64,000 nucleotides of DNA from Actinomyces naeslundii (GTDB lineage: Bacteria; Actinomycetota; Actinomycetes; Actinomycetales; Actinomycetaceae). This document shows, in pieces, positions 48,122-56,313 of the stretch. Below the pieces are notes generated by a model that saw nothing but the letters and a program-made list of their open reading frames with translations, was not told where the DNA came from and ran no database searches. Position 1 is the first letter of the stretch. Each line of letters starts with the position of its first letter. The stretch lies in the NCBI RefSeq assembly GCF_001956585.1, contig NZ_MSRR01000004.1:62001-126000 (forward strand). Reading direction: 5' to 3'. The translations under genes were made by a program, and so were the position numbers.

Positions 48122-49113
48122 GACTCCCCCTGTCCGCCGGCGCGCACGCGGGGATCGAGGCGGACGTAGACGAGGTCCACCAGGAGGTTCGCGGCCAGGA
48201 CGGCGGCGGTGATGGTCAGGAAGATGCCCTGCATGAGCGGGTAGTCCAGGGCCCCCACGGCGCTGAAGAGCTGGTAACCGATGCCGGGGTAGGCGAAGAC
48301 GACCTCGGTGAGCATCGAGCCGCCGACGATGAAGCCCAGCGACATGCCGATGCTGGTCACCGTGGGCAGAATGGCGTTGCGGGCGGCGTAGCGCAGCATG
48401 ATCCGCGAGCGCGTGAGTCCCTTGGCCTCGGCCAGGAGGATGTAGTCCTGGGAGGCGGTGGCGATCATCGTGTTACGCATCCCCAGGGCCCAGCCGCCCA
48501 GGGAGACCGCCACGATGGTGAGGGCCGGAAGCGCGAGGTGCTGGGCGACGTCGGCCAGGAAGACGGGGCTAGACCAGTCCACGATGCTCCCGGCGGTGTA
48601 GGCGTGGCGCAGCGGGAACCAGCCCAGGCCCATCCCCAGAAGGTAGAGGGCGCCCATGGCCAGCCAGAAGTAGGGGAAGGAGCCGAGGAAGACCAGGAGG
48701 GGCACGAGGATCGAGTCGGCCACTCCCCCGCGCCGCCATGCCGCCAGGATCCCCAGCAGGCTGCCGGCCAACGCAGCGATGACCAGGGCGAAGCCGCCCA
48801 GCAGGACGGTCCAGCCGATCTGGCTGCCGATGACCTCGCTGACCGGCGCCGGGAAGCGGGAGATGGATACGCCCAGGTCCCCGGTGAGGATGGACTTGAG
48901 GTAGCGGAGGTACTGCTGCCACAGGGGTGCGTCGTCGATCCCGAACAGCCGGCGCAGCTGGAGGGCCTGCGTCTGGGTGAGGCGGGCGCCGGAGCGGGCG
49001 AACATGCGTGAGACGGGGTCGCCGGGCATGAGCCGCGGCAGGAGGAAGTTGAGGGTGACCGAGGCCCAGAAGGCCAGGAGGTAGTAGCCCAGGCGCTTGA
49101 GGATGTAGGCCAC
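48118..49113 (-). CDS. Peptide ABC transporter permease (DppB/OppB-like)
   Basis: A 331-residue permease with the N-terminal helix and LPRLMPGDPVSRMFARSG segment typical of DppB/OppB, six helices, and an EAA loop (AEAKGLTRSRIMLRYAARNA) for ATPase contact. It pairs with the permease domain of the downstream fusion protein. It lies 147 bases after the receptor gene; the short hairpin between them may reduce its expression relative to the receptor. Confidence 0.92.
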   Translation of the reverse strand: MAYILKRLGYYLLAFWASVTLNFLLPRLMPGDPVSRMFARSGARLTQTQALQLRRLFGIDDAPLWQQYLRYLKSILTGDLGVSISRFPAPVSEVIGSQIGWTVLLGGFALVIAALAGSLLGILAAWRRGGVADSILVPLLVFLGSFPYFWLAMGALYLLGMGLGWFPLRHAYTAGSIVDWSSPVFLADVAQHLALPALTIVAVSLGGWALGMRNTMIATASQDYILLAEAKGLTRSRIMLRYAARNAILPTVTSIGMSLGFIVGGSMLTEVVFAYPGIGYQLFSAVGALDYPLMQGIFLTITAAVLAANLLVDLVYVRLDPRVRAGGQGES

Positions 49114-49222
49114 CGGCGCGCGCCTCCTTCCCGAGCATCGAGCGGCAAGCTGCTGCGGGCGGCCCGCTGCGCCGCCCGGAACAGTGTCCCCGTTCCGGCC
49201 GGGTGGCCGGTAGTCTCGCGAG

Positions 49223-49240
49223 GCCCCATCGGTGTGGGGC
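49223..49240 (-). terminator. Small intercistronic hairpin between the receptor and permease genes
   Basis: GCCCCA (49223-49228) and TGGGGC (49235-49240) form a six-base stem with a six-base loop, 20 bases after the receptor stop on the minus strand. No T run follows. A partial terminator or mRNA-stabilising stem that raises receptor levels over the transporter is a common arrangement; this is an inference. Confidence 0.35.
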
Positions 49241-49260
49241 GGTCGTCCTGAGGTGAGGGC

Positions 49261-51060
49261 TTAGGCGCGGGGCCTGAGGGAGTTGAGGACCAGGACGGTA
49301 GTGGCGGAGCGGGTGCTCAGTGAGGCGTAGGGGTGGTCCTGGCTGGGCCAGCCGGTGAAGTGCTCGTCGGTGTAGGCGCCCCAGACCGGCCCGGGGAACA
49401 GGGGGATGACGGGCAGCTGGTCGGCGTAGCGCTGCTGGATCTCATGGCAGATCTCGATCTGGCGGGCCCGGTCGGTGGTGGCGGCGAACTGGCCGAGCAG
49501 CTCGGTGGCCCGCTGGTCGCCGAAACGGTGGTAGTTCTCCAGGGCGTGGGTGCCGATCGGCTTGACCTTCTGGGTGCTCATGGTCGCCTCGTAGTAGGTG
49601 TACGGCGTGGCGCCCAGCGTGGACCAGCACACGGCGGTCTCGAAGGTTCCGGTCTCCAGGGCGGCGGTGACCTCGGTCCAGTCAGGTGAGTCGATGGTGG
49701 CGCTGATGCCGACGTCGGCGAGGTTCTGCACGATGATCTGGGCCACGCTGAGCCAGTCCGACGACGTCGAGCCCACCTGGATCGTCAGGGCGAGCGGTTT
49801 GCCGTCCAGGCCGTGGCGCTTGGAGTCGGCCCCGAGCCTGTAGCCGGCGGCGTCGAGGGCGGCGGCCGCGGCGGCCTTGTCGAAGGTGCACAGGGGAAGG
49901 GCGGCCACGGCCGGGTCCTTCCAGGCCTGGAAGCCCTCCCCCAGGCCGGTGGGGTCGGCGGGCTGGGCGTAGCCGGACATGCCGGTGGCACAGATGGTCT
50001 TGCGGTCGATGGCCCGGCTGAGAGCCTTGCGGAAGGCGACGTCGTTGTAGGGGGCCTTGGTGGTGTTGAGGGTCCACTGGATGGTGGAGTCGGCGCCGGG
50101 GAACCAGTAGTGGCGGTGGTCGGGGTCCTTGTCGATGTAGGCGGTCTGGATGTCGGCCATGTACTGGGGAGCCCAGTCGACGTCGCCGTTGACGGCGGCC
50201 AGGTTGGCGCTGTCGTTGCCGGCGAAGGCCAGCATGCGGATGCCGGGAACCGACGTTCGACGAGCGGTGCGGCTCGCGGTCTCACCGGCGGAGGGACTCG
50301 CAGAGGTTCCTGCGGAGGCGCCCGTGCTGGGGGCACCGGCGTCGTCGCTCTGGTGGTTGTTGCCCCAGTAGGTGGGGTTGGGCATGAGGTCGAAGGACTG
50401 GGTCTGGAAGCCTGCGACCCGGGTGAAGGGGCCGGTGGCCACGGGGTCGGGGTTGGGGAACTTGGCGGGCTCGGAGATGGCGGACCACACGTGGTCGGGG
50501 GCGATGAGCTGGCTGCCGAGCTCCTGCAGGGCGACGGAGTTGGGACGGGTGAAGATGAGGGTGACGGCGGTGGCGTTGTTGGCAGTGACGGAGTCGAGGT
50601 AGTCGTAGCCGCCGGCGACGGCGCGGTGGACCGCGAAGGTGGTGACGACGTCCTTGGCCACCAGCGGCCTGCCATCGGACCAGGTGACGCCGGGTCGCAG
50701 GTGGAAGGTGAGGGCGGTAGCGCCCTCGGACATCGCCCAGGACTCGGCGAGCCAAGGGGTGATCTCGCCATTGAGGGGGTTGACGATGAGGAGGGGCTCG
50801 TAGATGGCCTGCCCGGTCATGGGAGCGCTGTTGGTGGTGAAGGGGTTGAAGTTGCGGGTGAAGGTGCCCATGTCCTCGCGCGGGATCGTCAGCAGGCGCG
50901 GGCCGTCGGCCTTTCTGGAGCAGCCGGAGGCGGCTAGGAGGACGGCGAGGGCACCGGTGGCGCCTCCAGTCAGGACCTGACGGCGGGAGGGGCCGGGGCT
51001 GCGCAGCGACACCGGTGAGACCGGCGTGCCCGGTAAGACCGATGAGACCTCAACGGGCAC
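49261..51060 (-). CDS. Peptide ABC transporter substrate-binding lipoprotein (SBP family 5)
   Basis: A 599-residue extracellular receptor. The start GTG at 51060 follows AAAGGA by six bases. The signal region is long (about 47 residues), with SRRQV and a lipobox ending ASGC, so a Tat-type lipoprotein signal is possible. The mature part follows the SBP_bac_5 pattern (NPFTTNSAPMTGQAIYEPLL, then ITPWLAESWAMSEG, then TFHLRPGVTWSDGRP). A Ser/Thr/Ala-rich insertion (GAPSTGASAGTSASPSAGE) near residue 250 is unusual. First gene of the transporter operon, divergent from sdhC. Confidence 0.9.
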   Translation of the reverse strand: MPVEVSSVLPGTPVSPVSLRSPGPSRRQVLTGGATGALAVLLAASGCSRKADGPRLLTIPREDMGTFTRNFNPFTTNSAPMTGQAIYEPLLIVNPLNGEITPWLAESWAMSEGATALTFHLRPGVTWSDGRPLVAKDVVTTFAVHRAVAGGYDYLDSVTANNATAVTLIFTRPNSVALQELGSQLIAPDHVWSAISEPAKFPNPDPVATGPFTRVAGFQTQSFDLMPNPTYWGNNHQSDDAGAPSTGASAGTSASPSAGETASRTARRTSVPGIRMLAFAGNDSANLAAVNGDVDWAPQYMADIQTAYIDKDPDHRHYWFPGADSTIQWTLNTTKAPYNDVAFRKALSRAIDRKTICATGMSGYAQPADPTGLGEGFQAWKDPAVAALPLCTFDKAAAAAALDAAGYRLGADSKRHGLDGKPLALTIQVGSTSSDWLSVAQIIVQNLADVGISATIDSPDWTEVTAALETGTFETAVCWSTLGATPYTYYEATMSTQKVKPIGTHALENYHRFGDQRATELLGQFAATTDRARQIEICHEIQQRYADQLPVIPLFPGPVWGAYTDEHFTGWPSQDHPYASLSTRSATTVLVLNSLRPRA

Positions 51061-51298
51061 GGCTGGTCCTTTCGTCGATGGAGCTCCTACTTCCTGGGCG
51101 AGGTTATCGCGTGGCAGGTTCGTTCATCCCGGTACCGGTAACGGAGGCGATGACCGCCACGCCCCACGGGAGCTCCGCGAGCACGAGAGGCCCACCTTCG
51201 GGCCGGCCCGACGAAACACAGGGTTCACACTCTATGCCAGTATCACAGTTTTCGTTATCATAATTATGGGTTGTTCTACGCAAAGGAGGGGAGACCAG

Positions 51299-52078
51299 AT
51301 GGCTGCGACGTCCACGGTCGTCCGCACTCCTGAGGCTGCTCAGCCCGCTGGTGACGCGCTTCCTCCCCGGCGCAGGCGCCGCACCCCCGTGTGGGCATCG
51401 CAGCGCGTCCTCAAGGCGACGATGGCGATCACCGGCACGGTCATGGCCCTGTTCGTCGTGGTCCATATGGTCGGCAACCTCAAGGTTCTCGCGGGCCCGG
51501 AGGCGTTCAACGGCTACGCCGCCTGGCTGCGGCAGGTCGCCTACCCGCTCCTGCCGCACGAGGGGCTCCTGTGGGTGATGCGCCTGGCCCTGGGAGTCTG
51601 CATCGCGGCGCACGTCGCTGCGGGGATCACGCTGTGGCGACGTGCCAGGAGCGCTCGCGGGGCCTTCCGGCGCCGGGCCCTGCCCGCCCGCACCATCGGC
51701 GCCCGCTCCATGCTGGTGACCGGCGTCCTCATCGGGGTCTTCGTCCTCATCCACATTCTCGACCTGACCATCGGCCGTCTCATCGCCCCTGAGGGCTTCC
51801 AGGCGCCGACGACGTCGAACGGTGAGCTGCAGGTCAGCGCCTACCACAACCTCGTGGCGAGCCTGTCGCGCCCCGGTATGGCGGTCTTCTACAGCCTGGT
51901 CATGCTGGCGCTCTCCCTCCACCTGGCCCAAGGCCTGTGGAACGTGGTCATCGACCTGGGCGGCACCGGCCCCAGGCTGCGAAGGGTGTGCCGCGCCGTC
52001 GCCCTGGCCGTGGCCCTGGCCATCGCGGTCGTCAACGGCCTGCTGCCGGTGCTGATCTGCACGGGGGTGATCGGATGA
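51299..52078 (+). CDS. sdhC: Succinate dehydrogenase/fumarate reductase cytochrome b subunit
   Basis: A 259-residue membrane anchor with five helices of the cytochrome b558 family, which fuses the roles of SdhC and SdhD and binds two hemes. Candidate axial histidines lie in VVVHMVGNLK, CIAAHVAAG, FVLIHILDL and ALSLHLAQGLW. It exchanges electrons with menaquinone. The ATG at 51299 follows AAAGGAGGGG. Upstream, the perfect palindrome CATAATTATG at 51259-51268 could be an operator or part of the promoter. It is coupled to sdhA by an ATGA overlap. Confidence 0.92.
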   Translation: MAATSTVVRTPEAAQPAGDALPPRRRRRTPVWASQRVLKATMAITGTVMALFVVVHMVGNLKVLAGPEAFNGYAAWLRQVAYPLLPHEGLLWVMRLALGVCIAAHVAAGITLWRRARSARGAFRRRALPARTIGARSMLVTGVLIGVFVLIHILDLTIGRLIAPEGFQAPTTSNGELQVSAYHNLVASLSRPGMAVFYSLVMLALSLHLAQGLWNVVIDLGGTGPRLRRVCRAVALAVALAIAVVNGLLPVLICTGVIG

Positions 52079-54036
52079 GCGCGAGCGCGCCGCGGGCCGT
52101 CGGTGGCCTGTACGACGTCGGCGAGGACCTTGATGCGCACCTTCCGGACTGTCCGCCCGAGCAGGCCTGGGAGCGCCGGCGCGACGAGTACCGCCTGGTC
52201 AATCCCGCAAACCGCCGCAAGCTGACCGTCATCGTCGTGGGCGCCGGACTGGCCGGTGCCGGCGCGGCCGCGACCCTGGGGCGCCTGGGCTACCGGGTGG
52301 AGTGCTTCAGCCTGCACGACGCCCCGCGTCGCGCCCACTCGGTGGCCGCGCAGGGAGGGATCAACGCTGCCCGGGCCCGCAAGGTCGACGGCGACTCCCT
52401 GGCGCGCTTCGTCAAGGACACCGTCAAGGGCGGGGACTACCGGGGGCGGGAGGCCGACGTCGTGCGCCTGGGAATGGAGTCCGGCCGGGTCATCGACCAC
52501 ATGGAGGCGATCGGGGCGCCCTTCGCCCGTGAGTACGGCGGTCAGCTCGCCACCCGCTCCTTCGGCGGGGTGCAGGTCTCGCGCACCTACTACACGCGCG
52601 GGCAGACCGGGCAGCAGCTGGAGATCGCATGTGCCCAGGCGCTCCAGGAGCAGGTCGCCGCCGGGAGCGTCCACATGCACTCCCGCACCGAGATGCTCGA
52701 CCTCATCGTGGCCGACTCCCGTGCTCAGGGCATCGTCACCCGGGACCTGCTCTCCGGTGAGGTACGCGCCCACACCGCTCACGCCGTCGTGCTGGCCACC
52801 GGCGGCTACGGCAGCGTCTACCACTACTCGACCCTGGCCATGGCCTCCAACGCCACCGCCACCTGGCGCGCCCACCGACGCGGGGCTGCCTTCGCCTCCG
52901 CCTGCATGGTGCAGTTCCACCCCACGGCCCTGCCGGTGAGCTCCCGATGGCAGTCCAAGACGACGCTCATGAGCGAGTCCCTGCGCAACGACGGGCGCAT
53001 CTGGGTGCCCGTGACCCCCGGGGACGAGCGGCCCCCGAACGAGATCCCCGAGGACGAGCGCGACTACTACCTGGAGCGCAAGTACCCGGCCTTCGGCAAC
53101 CTCACCCCGCGCGACGTCGCCTCGCGCAACGCCCGCGAGCAGATCGAGTCCGGCCGCGGCGTCGGGCCGCTGCGCAACTCGGTCTACCTCGACTTCCGCG
53201 ACGCGCTGGAGCGGCTGGGCAAGGAGACCATCGCCTCGCGCTACGGCAACCTGTTCGAGATGTACCTCGACGCCACTGGCGAGGACCCCTACGAGGTGCC
53301 CATGCGCATCGCCCCGGGCGCCCACTTCACGATGGGCGGACTGTGGGTGGACTTCGACCAGATGTCCACCATCCCGGGGCTGTTCGTGGGCGGGGAGGCC
53401 TCGAACAACTACCACGGCGCCAACCGCCTGGGGGCGAACTCGCTGCTGAGCGCCAGCGTGGACGGCTGGTTCGTGCTGCCGCTGGCCGTGCCGAGCTACC
53501 TGGCCGGGCTGGTGGGCAGTAGGCCGCTGAGCCCCGACGCGCCGGAGGCGCTTCAGGCCGTGGCCGACACCCGCGAGCGCATTGAGGCGCTCATGGCGGT
53601 GGACGGGACCCACCGTCCGGTGTGGTTCCACCGCCGTCTGGGCGAGGTCCTCTACGCCGGCTGCGGGGTCAGCCGCTCCGAGGCGGGGCTGCTGCGCGCC
53701 CTGGAGGAGGTGCGCGCCCTGCGCGAGGAGTTCTGGGCCGACGTCACCGTGGTCGGTGGCCGGGCGCGGCTCAACCAGGAGCTGGAGAAGGCGCTGCGGG
53801 TCGCCGACTTCCTGGAGCTGGCGGAGGTCATGATCCTCGACGCCCTGGACCGGCGCGAGTCCGCCGGCGCCCACTTCCGCGAGGAGTACGCGACGCAGGG
53901 CGGCGAGGCCCAGCGCAATGACGAGACCTGGTGCTCCGTCTCGGCCTGGCAGACGGGACCCGACGGCGGGCACACGCGCCGCACGGAGCCACTGAGCTTC
54001 TCGCTGGTGCCCATGCAGGTGAGGGACTACCGATGA
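52075..54036 (+). CDS. sdhA: Succinate dehydrogenase/fumarate reductase flavoprotein subunit
   Basis: A 653-residue flavoprotein. The dinucleotide fold is near residue 50 (IVVGAGLAGAGAAATLG). AHSVAAQGGINAA holds the site of covalent FAD attachment, with further conserved parts VQFHPTALP, RDVASRNAREQIESGRG, the active-site AHFTMGGLWVDF and GEASNNYHGANRLG. With menaquinone as partner, the complex could work as fumarate reductase as well as succinate dehydrogenase; the direction cannot be read from the sequence. Middle gene of sdhCAB, overlapping both neighbours by four bases. Confidence 0.95.
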   Translation: MSASAPRAVGGLYDVGEDLDAHLPDCPPEQAWERRRDEYRLVNPANRRKLTVIVVGAGLAGAGAAATLGRLGYRVECFSLHDAPRRAHSVAAQGGINAARARKVDGDSLARFVKDTVKGGDYRGREADVVRLGMESGRVIDHMEAIGAPFAREYGGQLATRSFGGVQVSRTYYTRGQTGQQLEIACAQALQEQVAAGSVHMHSRTEMLDLIVADSRAQGIVTRDLLSGEVRAHTAHAVVLATGGYGSVYHYSTLAMASNATATWRAHRRGAAFASACMVQFHPTALPVSSRWQSKTTLMSESLRNDGRIWVPVTPGDERPPNEIPEDERDYYLERKYPAFGNLTPRDVASRNAREQIESGRGVGPLRNSVYLDFRDALERLGKETIASRYGNLFEMYLDATGEDPYEVPMRIAPGAHFTMGGLWVDFDQMSTIPGLFVGGEASNNYHGANRLGANSLLSASVDGWFVLPLAVPSYLAGLVGSRPLSPDAPEALQAVADTRERIEALMAVDGTHRPVWFHRRLGEVLYAGCGVSRSEAGLLRALEEVRALREEFWADVTVVGGRARLNQELEKALRVADFLELAEVMILDALDRRESAGAHFREEYATQGGEAQRNDETWCSVSAWQTGPDGGHTRRTEPLSFSLVPMQVRDYR

Positions 54037-54788
54037 GGATCGAGCTGGAGATCTGGCGGCAGGACGGGCCGCGGGCACGAGGCTTCTTCGAGAGCCACGT
54101 GGTGGAGGACGCCGAGCCGCAGATGAGTCTGCTCGAGCTGCTCGACCGCCTCAACGACCAGATCATCGAGGCCGGTGGTGAGCCGGTGGTCTTCGAGTCG
54201 GACTGCCGGGAGGGGGTGTGCGGGGCCTGCGGCTTCCTCGTCAACGGGGTGCCGCACGGGCCGATGGACACGACCCCGGCCTGCCGTCAGCACCTGCGGG
54301 CCTTCCCCGGAGTGAGGCGCTTCCGGCTGGAGCCGTGGAGGTCTGCGGCCTTCCCGGTCATCCGGGACCTGGTGGTGGATCGCACGGCGCTCGACGAGCT
54401 CATCCGGGCGGGCGGGACCGTGGACGTGGCCGCGGGGACCGCCCCGGACGCCGACGACGTCGCCCAGGGGCACCTGCAGGCAGAGCGGGCACTGGACTTC
54501 GCCGCCTGCATCGGCTGCGGGGCCTGTGTGGCGGCATGCCCGAACGGGGCGGCGGCGCTCTTCGCGGGGGCGAAGCTGGCGCACCTGTCGCTCATGCCGG
54601 CCGGGCGCATCGAGCGGGGACGCCGGGCCCGGGCGATGACCCGGGAGCTCGATGAGCTCTTCGGGCCGTGCTCGGAGTACGGCGAGTGCCTGCCGGCGTG
54701 CCCGGCGGGGATCCCGATCGAGGCGATCGCGCTGCTCAACCGGGAGGTTCTGCGCGCAGGTCTGCGCGGGGCGACCCACGACGACTGA
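54033..54788 (+). CDS. sdhB: Succinate dehydrogenase/fumarate reductase iron-sulfur subunit
   Basis: A 251-residue subunit with three cluster motifs: 2Fe-2S (CREGVCGACG plus a later Cys in TTPACRQH), then CIGCGACVAACPNG and CSEYGECLPACPAG for the 4Fe-4S and 3Fe-4S centres. It passes electrons between the flavoprotein and the membrane hemes. The ATG at 54033 overlaps the sdhA stop. It ends 60 bases before a convergent methyltransferase gene. Confidence 0.95.
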   Translation: MRIELEIWRQDGPRARGFFESHVVEDAEPQMSLLELLDRLNDQIIEAGGEPVVFESDCREGVCGACGFLVNGVPHGPMDTTPACRQHLRAFPGVRRFRLEPWRSAAFPVIRDLVVDRTALDELIRAGGTVDVAAGTAPDADDVAQGHLQAERALDFAACIGCGACVAACPNGAAALFAGAKLAHLSLMPAGRIERGRRARAMTRELDELFGPCSEYGECLPACPAGIPIEAIALLNREVLRAGLRGATHDD

Positions 54789-54848
54789 CGCCGCCCTCGC
54801 CATCAGGGCCGACGACCGGCCCCCAGACCTCGCAGGAGGGGACGGGGC

Positions 54849-55676
54849 TCAGGATGCGGGCTTGTGGGCGACGAGGGCGATGCCGACCATGTCCTTCTCG
54901 TAGCGCTTGAAGGTGCCTGCCATCTCCTGGACGCGCCGGCGCAGCGCCTTGTCCGCGGCGACGTTGCGCGCGATCCGCAGGAAGCCTCTTACTCCCTCGT
55001 CGCGGATGTTGCGGCCGACCTTGAGCAGGGCCATGGGGGCGGTGTCGACCCAGTCGACGACGAGCCCAGCGTCCTCCATGAGCTCCTTCCAGGCAGCGGC
55101 CGTCATGGGGCGGGCGTTGACGTGGATGGAGCGGGCCAGGTCGCGGCGCAGCTGGGTGTAGTACTCCTCATCGATGTCATCGGGGGTGACGCCGAGCTCG
55201 TGGATGGCGTAGCGCCCGCCGGGGCGCAGAACACGGGCGGCCTCGGCGACGATGGCGGCCTTGCCCTTGTCCCCCTGCATGGTGAGCATGGCCTCACCGA
55301 CGACAACGTCAGCGCTGGCGTCATCCAGGCCGGTGTCGGCGGCCTCGCCCTGGCGGACGGAGCCGAGGTTCCCAACGACGGCGGCTACGCGCCGGGCGGC
55401 GTCGGGGTCGCGGTCAATGGCCGTGTAGGAGGCGGGGTGGTCCTTGATGATCTCGGCGGCGGTGCGCCCCAGGCCCGGGGCGAGCTCAACGACATCGGCG
55501 TCCGCCAGGTGAGCGTGGCCGAGCATGGCGGCGGACAGGGCGGCGCCGCCGGGGCGCAGGACGCGCTTGCCGGCACGGGCCAGGACCCAGTGACCGGGGG
55601 CGGAGGCGATGGGGCGGTCGGCATGGGGCAGCGGCAGGTCGGCAGAGGCGGTGGAGTCAGCAGGCTTCTTGCTCAT
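54849..55676 (-). CDS. Class I SAM-dependent methyltransferase
   Basis: A 275-residue methyltransferase with motif I VVELAPGLGRTAAEI, the acidic residue in YTAIDRDPDAA, ADVVVGEAMLTMQGD and the RVLRPGGRYAIHELG strand typical of small-molecule methylases. The substrate is not evident. A short Ala/Ser-rich lead precedes the fold. Alone in its transcription unit; its promoter lies in the 170 bases before the merR gene. Confidence 0.82.
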   Translation of the reverse strand: MSKKPADSTASADLPLPHADRPIASAPGHWVLARAGKRVLRPGGAALSAAMLGHAHLADADVVELAPGLGRTAAEIIKDHPASYTAIDRDPDAARRVAAVVGNLGSVRQGEAADTGLDDASADVVVGEAMLTMQGDKGKAAIVAEAARVLRPGGRYAIHELGVTPDDIDEEYYTQLRRDLARSIHVNARPMTAAAWKELMEDAGLVVDWVDTAPMALLKVGRNIRDEGVRGFLRIARNVAADKALRRRVQEMAGTFKRYEKDMVGIALVAHKPAS

Positions 55677-55847
55677 AAGGTCAGCCTAACCATAGCGACT
55701 CCACCACGGACAGAGCCCGACGCCGATGACTCCATGACGCGACCAAGACCCCTGGAAGGCCCGGGGCTCGGGAGGGGAATGTCGGCGCGGCAACCGAACT
55801 CGGCACGCACCCGTCGAGTACGACGCCACTACCGCGGCTATGAGGCG

Positions 55848-56207
55848 TTAAGGAGGATCGACGTCTTGAAGGTTGTCGAGGAAGCTCCTGATGACGTCAG
55901 CACCGCTCGAGAGCACCTCAATCTGCTCCTCGATGTCGCGGAGCCGTCTGCGTAGCTCGGGCGCAACGGAGGGGCAGGCTCTCAACTCACCGTTTTCCGT
56001 GGCACAGGGCAGCACCGTCCTGATGAGCGAAAGCGGGAATCCGGCGTGAGACAGCGCGACAATCTGGCGAGCAGCTAAAACTTCCCCTGCGCCGTAGTCG
56101 CGATAGCCATTGTCACGGCGCGTGGGCGCCAGCAGGCCCTCAGTCTCGTAATAGCGCAGCATCCGCGGGCTGGTGCCGGCGCGCCGGGCAGCCTCGGAGA
56201 TGCGCAT
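55848..56207 (-). CDS. MerR-family transcriptional regulator
   Basis: A 119-residue regulator. Residues 1-70 form the winged-helix DNA-binding domain (RISEAARRAGTSPRMLRYYE then GLLAPTRRDNGYRDYG). A coiled dimerisation helix follows (about 80-115). Two cysteines (CATENGELRACPS) between them could sense a ligand or metal, but the canonical metal-binding set is absent. It is divergent from an MFS exporter and probably controls it from the operator at 56251-56274. Base composition is lower in GC than in neighbouring core genes. Confidence 0.88.
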   Translation of the reverse strand: MRISEAARRAGTSPRMLRYYETEGLLAPTRRDNGYRDYGAGEVLAARQIVALSHAGFPLSLIRTVLPCATENGELRACPSVAPELRRRLRDIEEQIEVLSSGADVIRSFLDNLQDVDPP

Positions 56208-56250
56208 GCGTGACTCTCCTCAAACAGTTCAATGGACCGCGTCAGCATCT

Positions 56251-56274
56251 CTTGACATTGACAGTTCTGTCAAG
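56251..56274 (+). promoter_or_regulatory. Candidate MerR operator overlapping the MFS promoter
   Basis: CTTGACA (56251-56257) and TGTCAAG (56268-56274) form a perfect seven-base inverted repeat with a ten-base spacer. The left arm contains the -35 hexamer TTGACA (56252-56257). An extended spacing of 18-19 bases leads to a weak TTTAGC/TTAGCG -10. A palindrome between -35 and -10 with an overlong spacer is the hallmark of MerR-activated promoters. Confidence 0.6.
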
Positions 56275-56313
56275 GTTTAGCGTTGAGGCACTCTCTACGG
56301 ACTGGAGATTGCT

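Noticed and set aside
51889-54078. Minus-strand frame of more than 700 codons opposite sdhA and sdhC
   Set aside because: Antisense to well-conserved respiratory genes; no domain.
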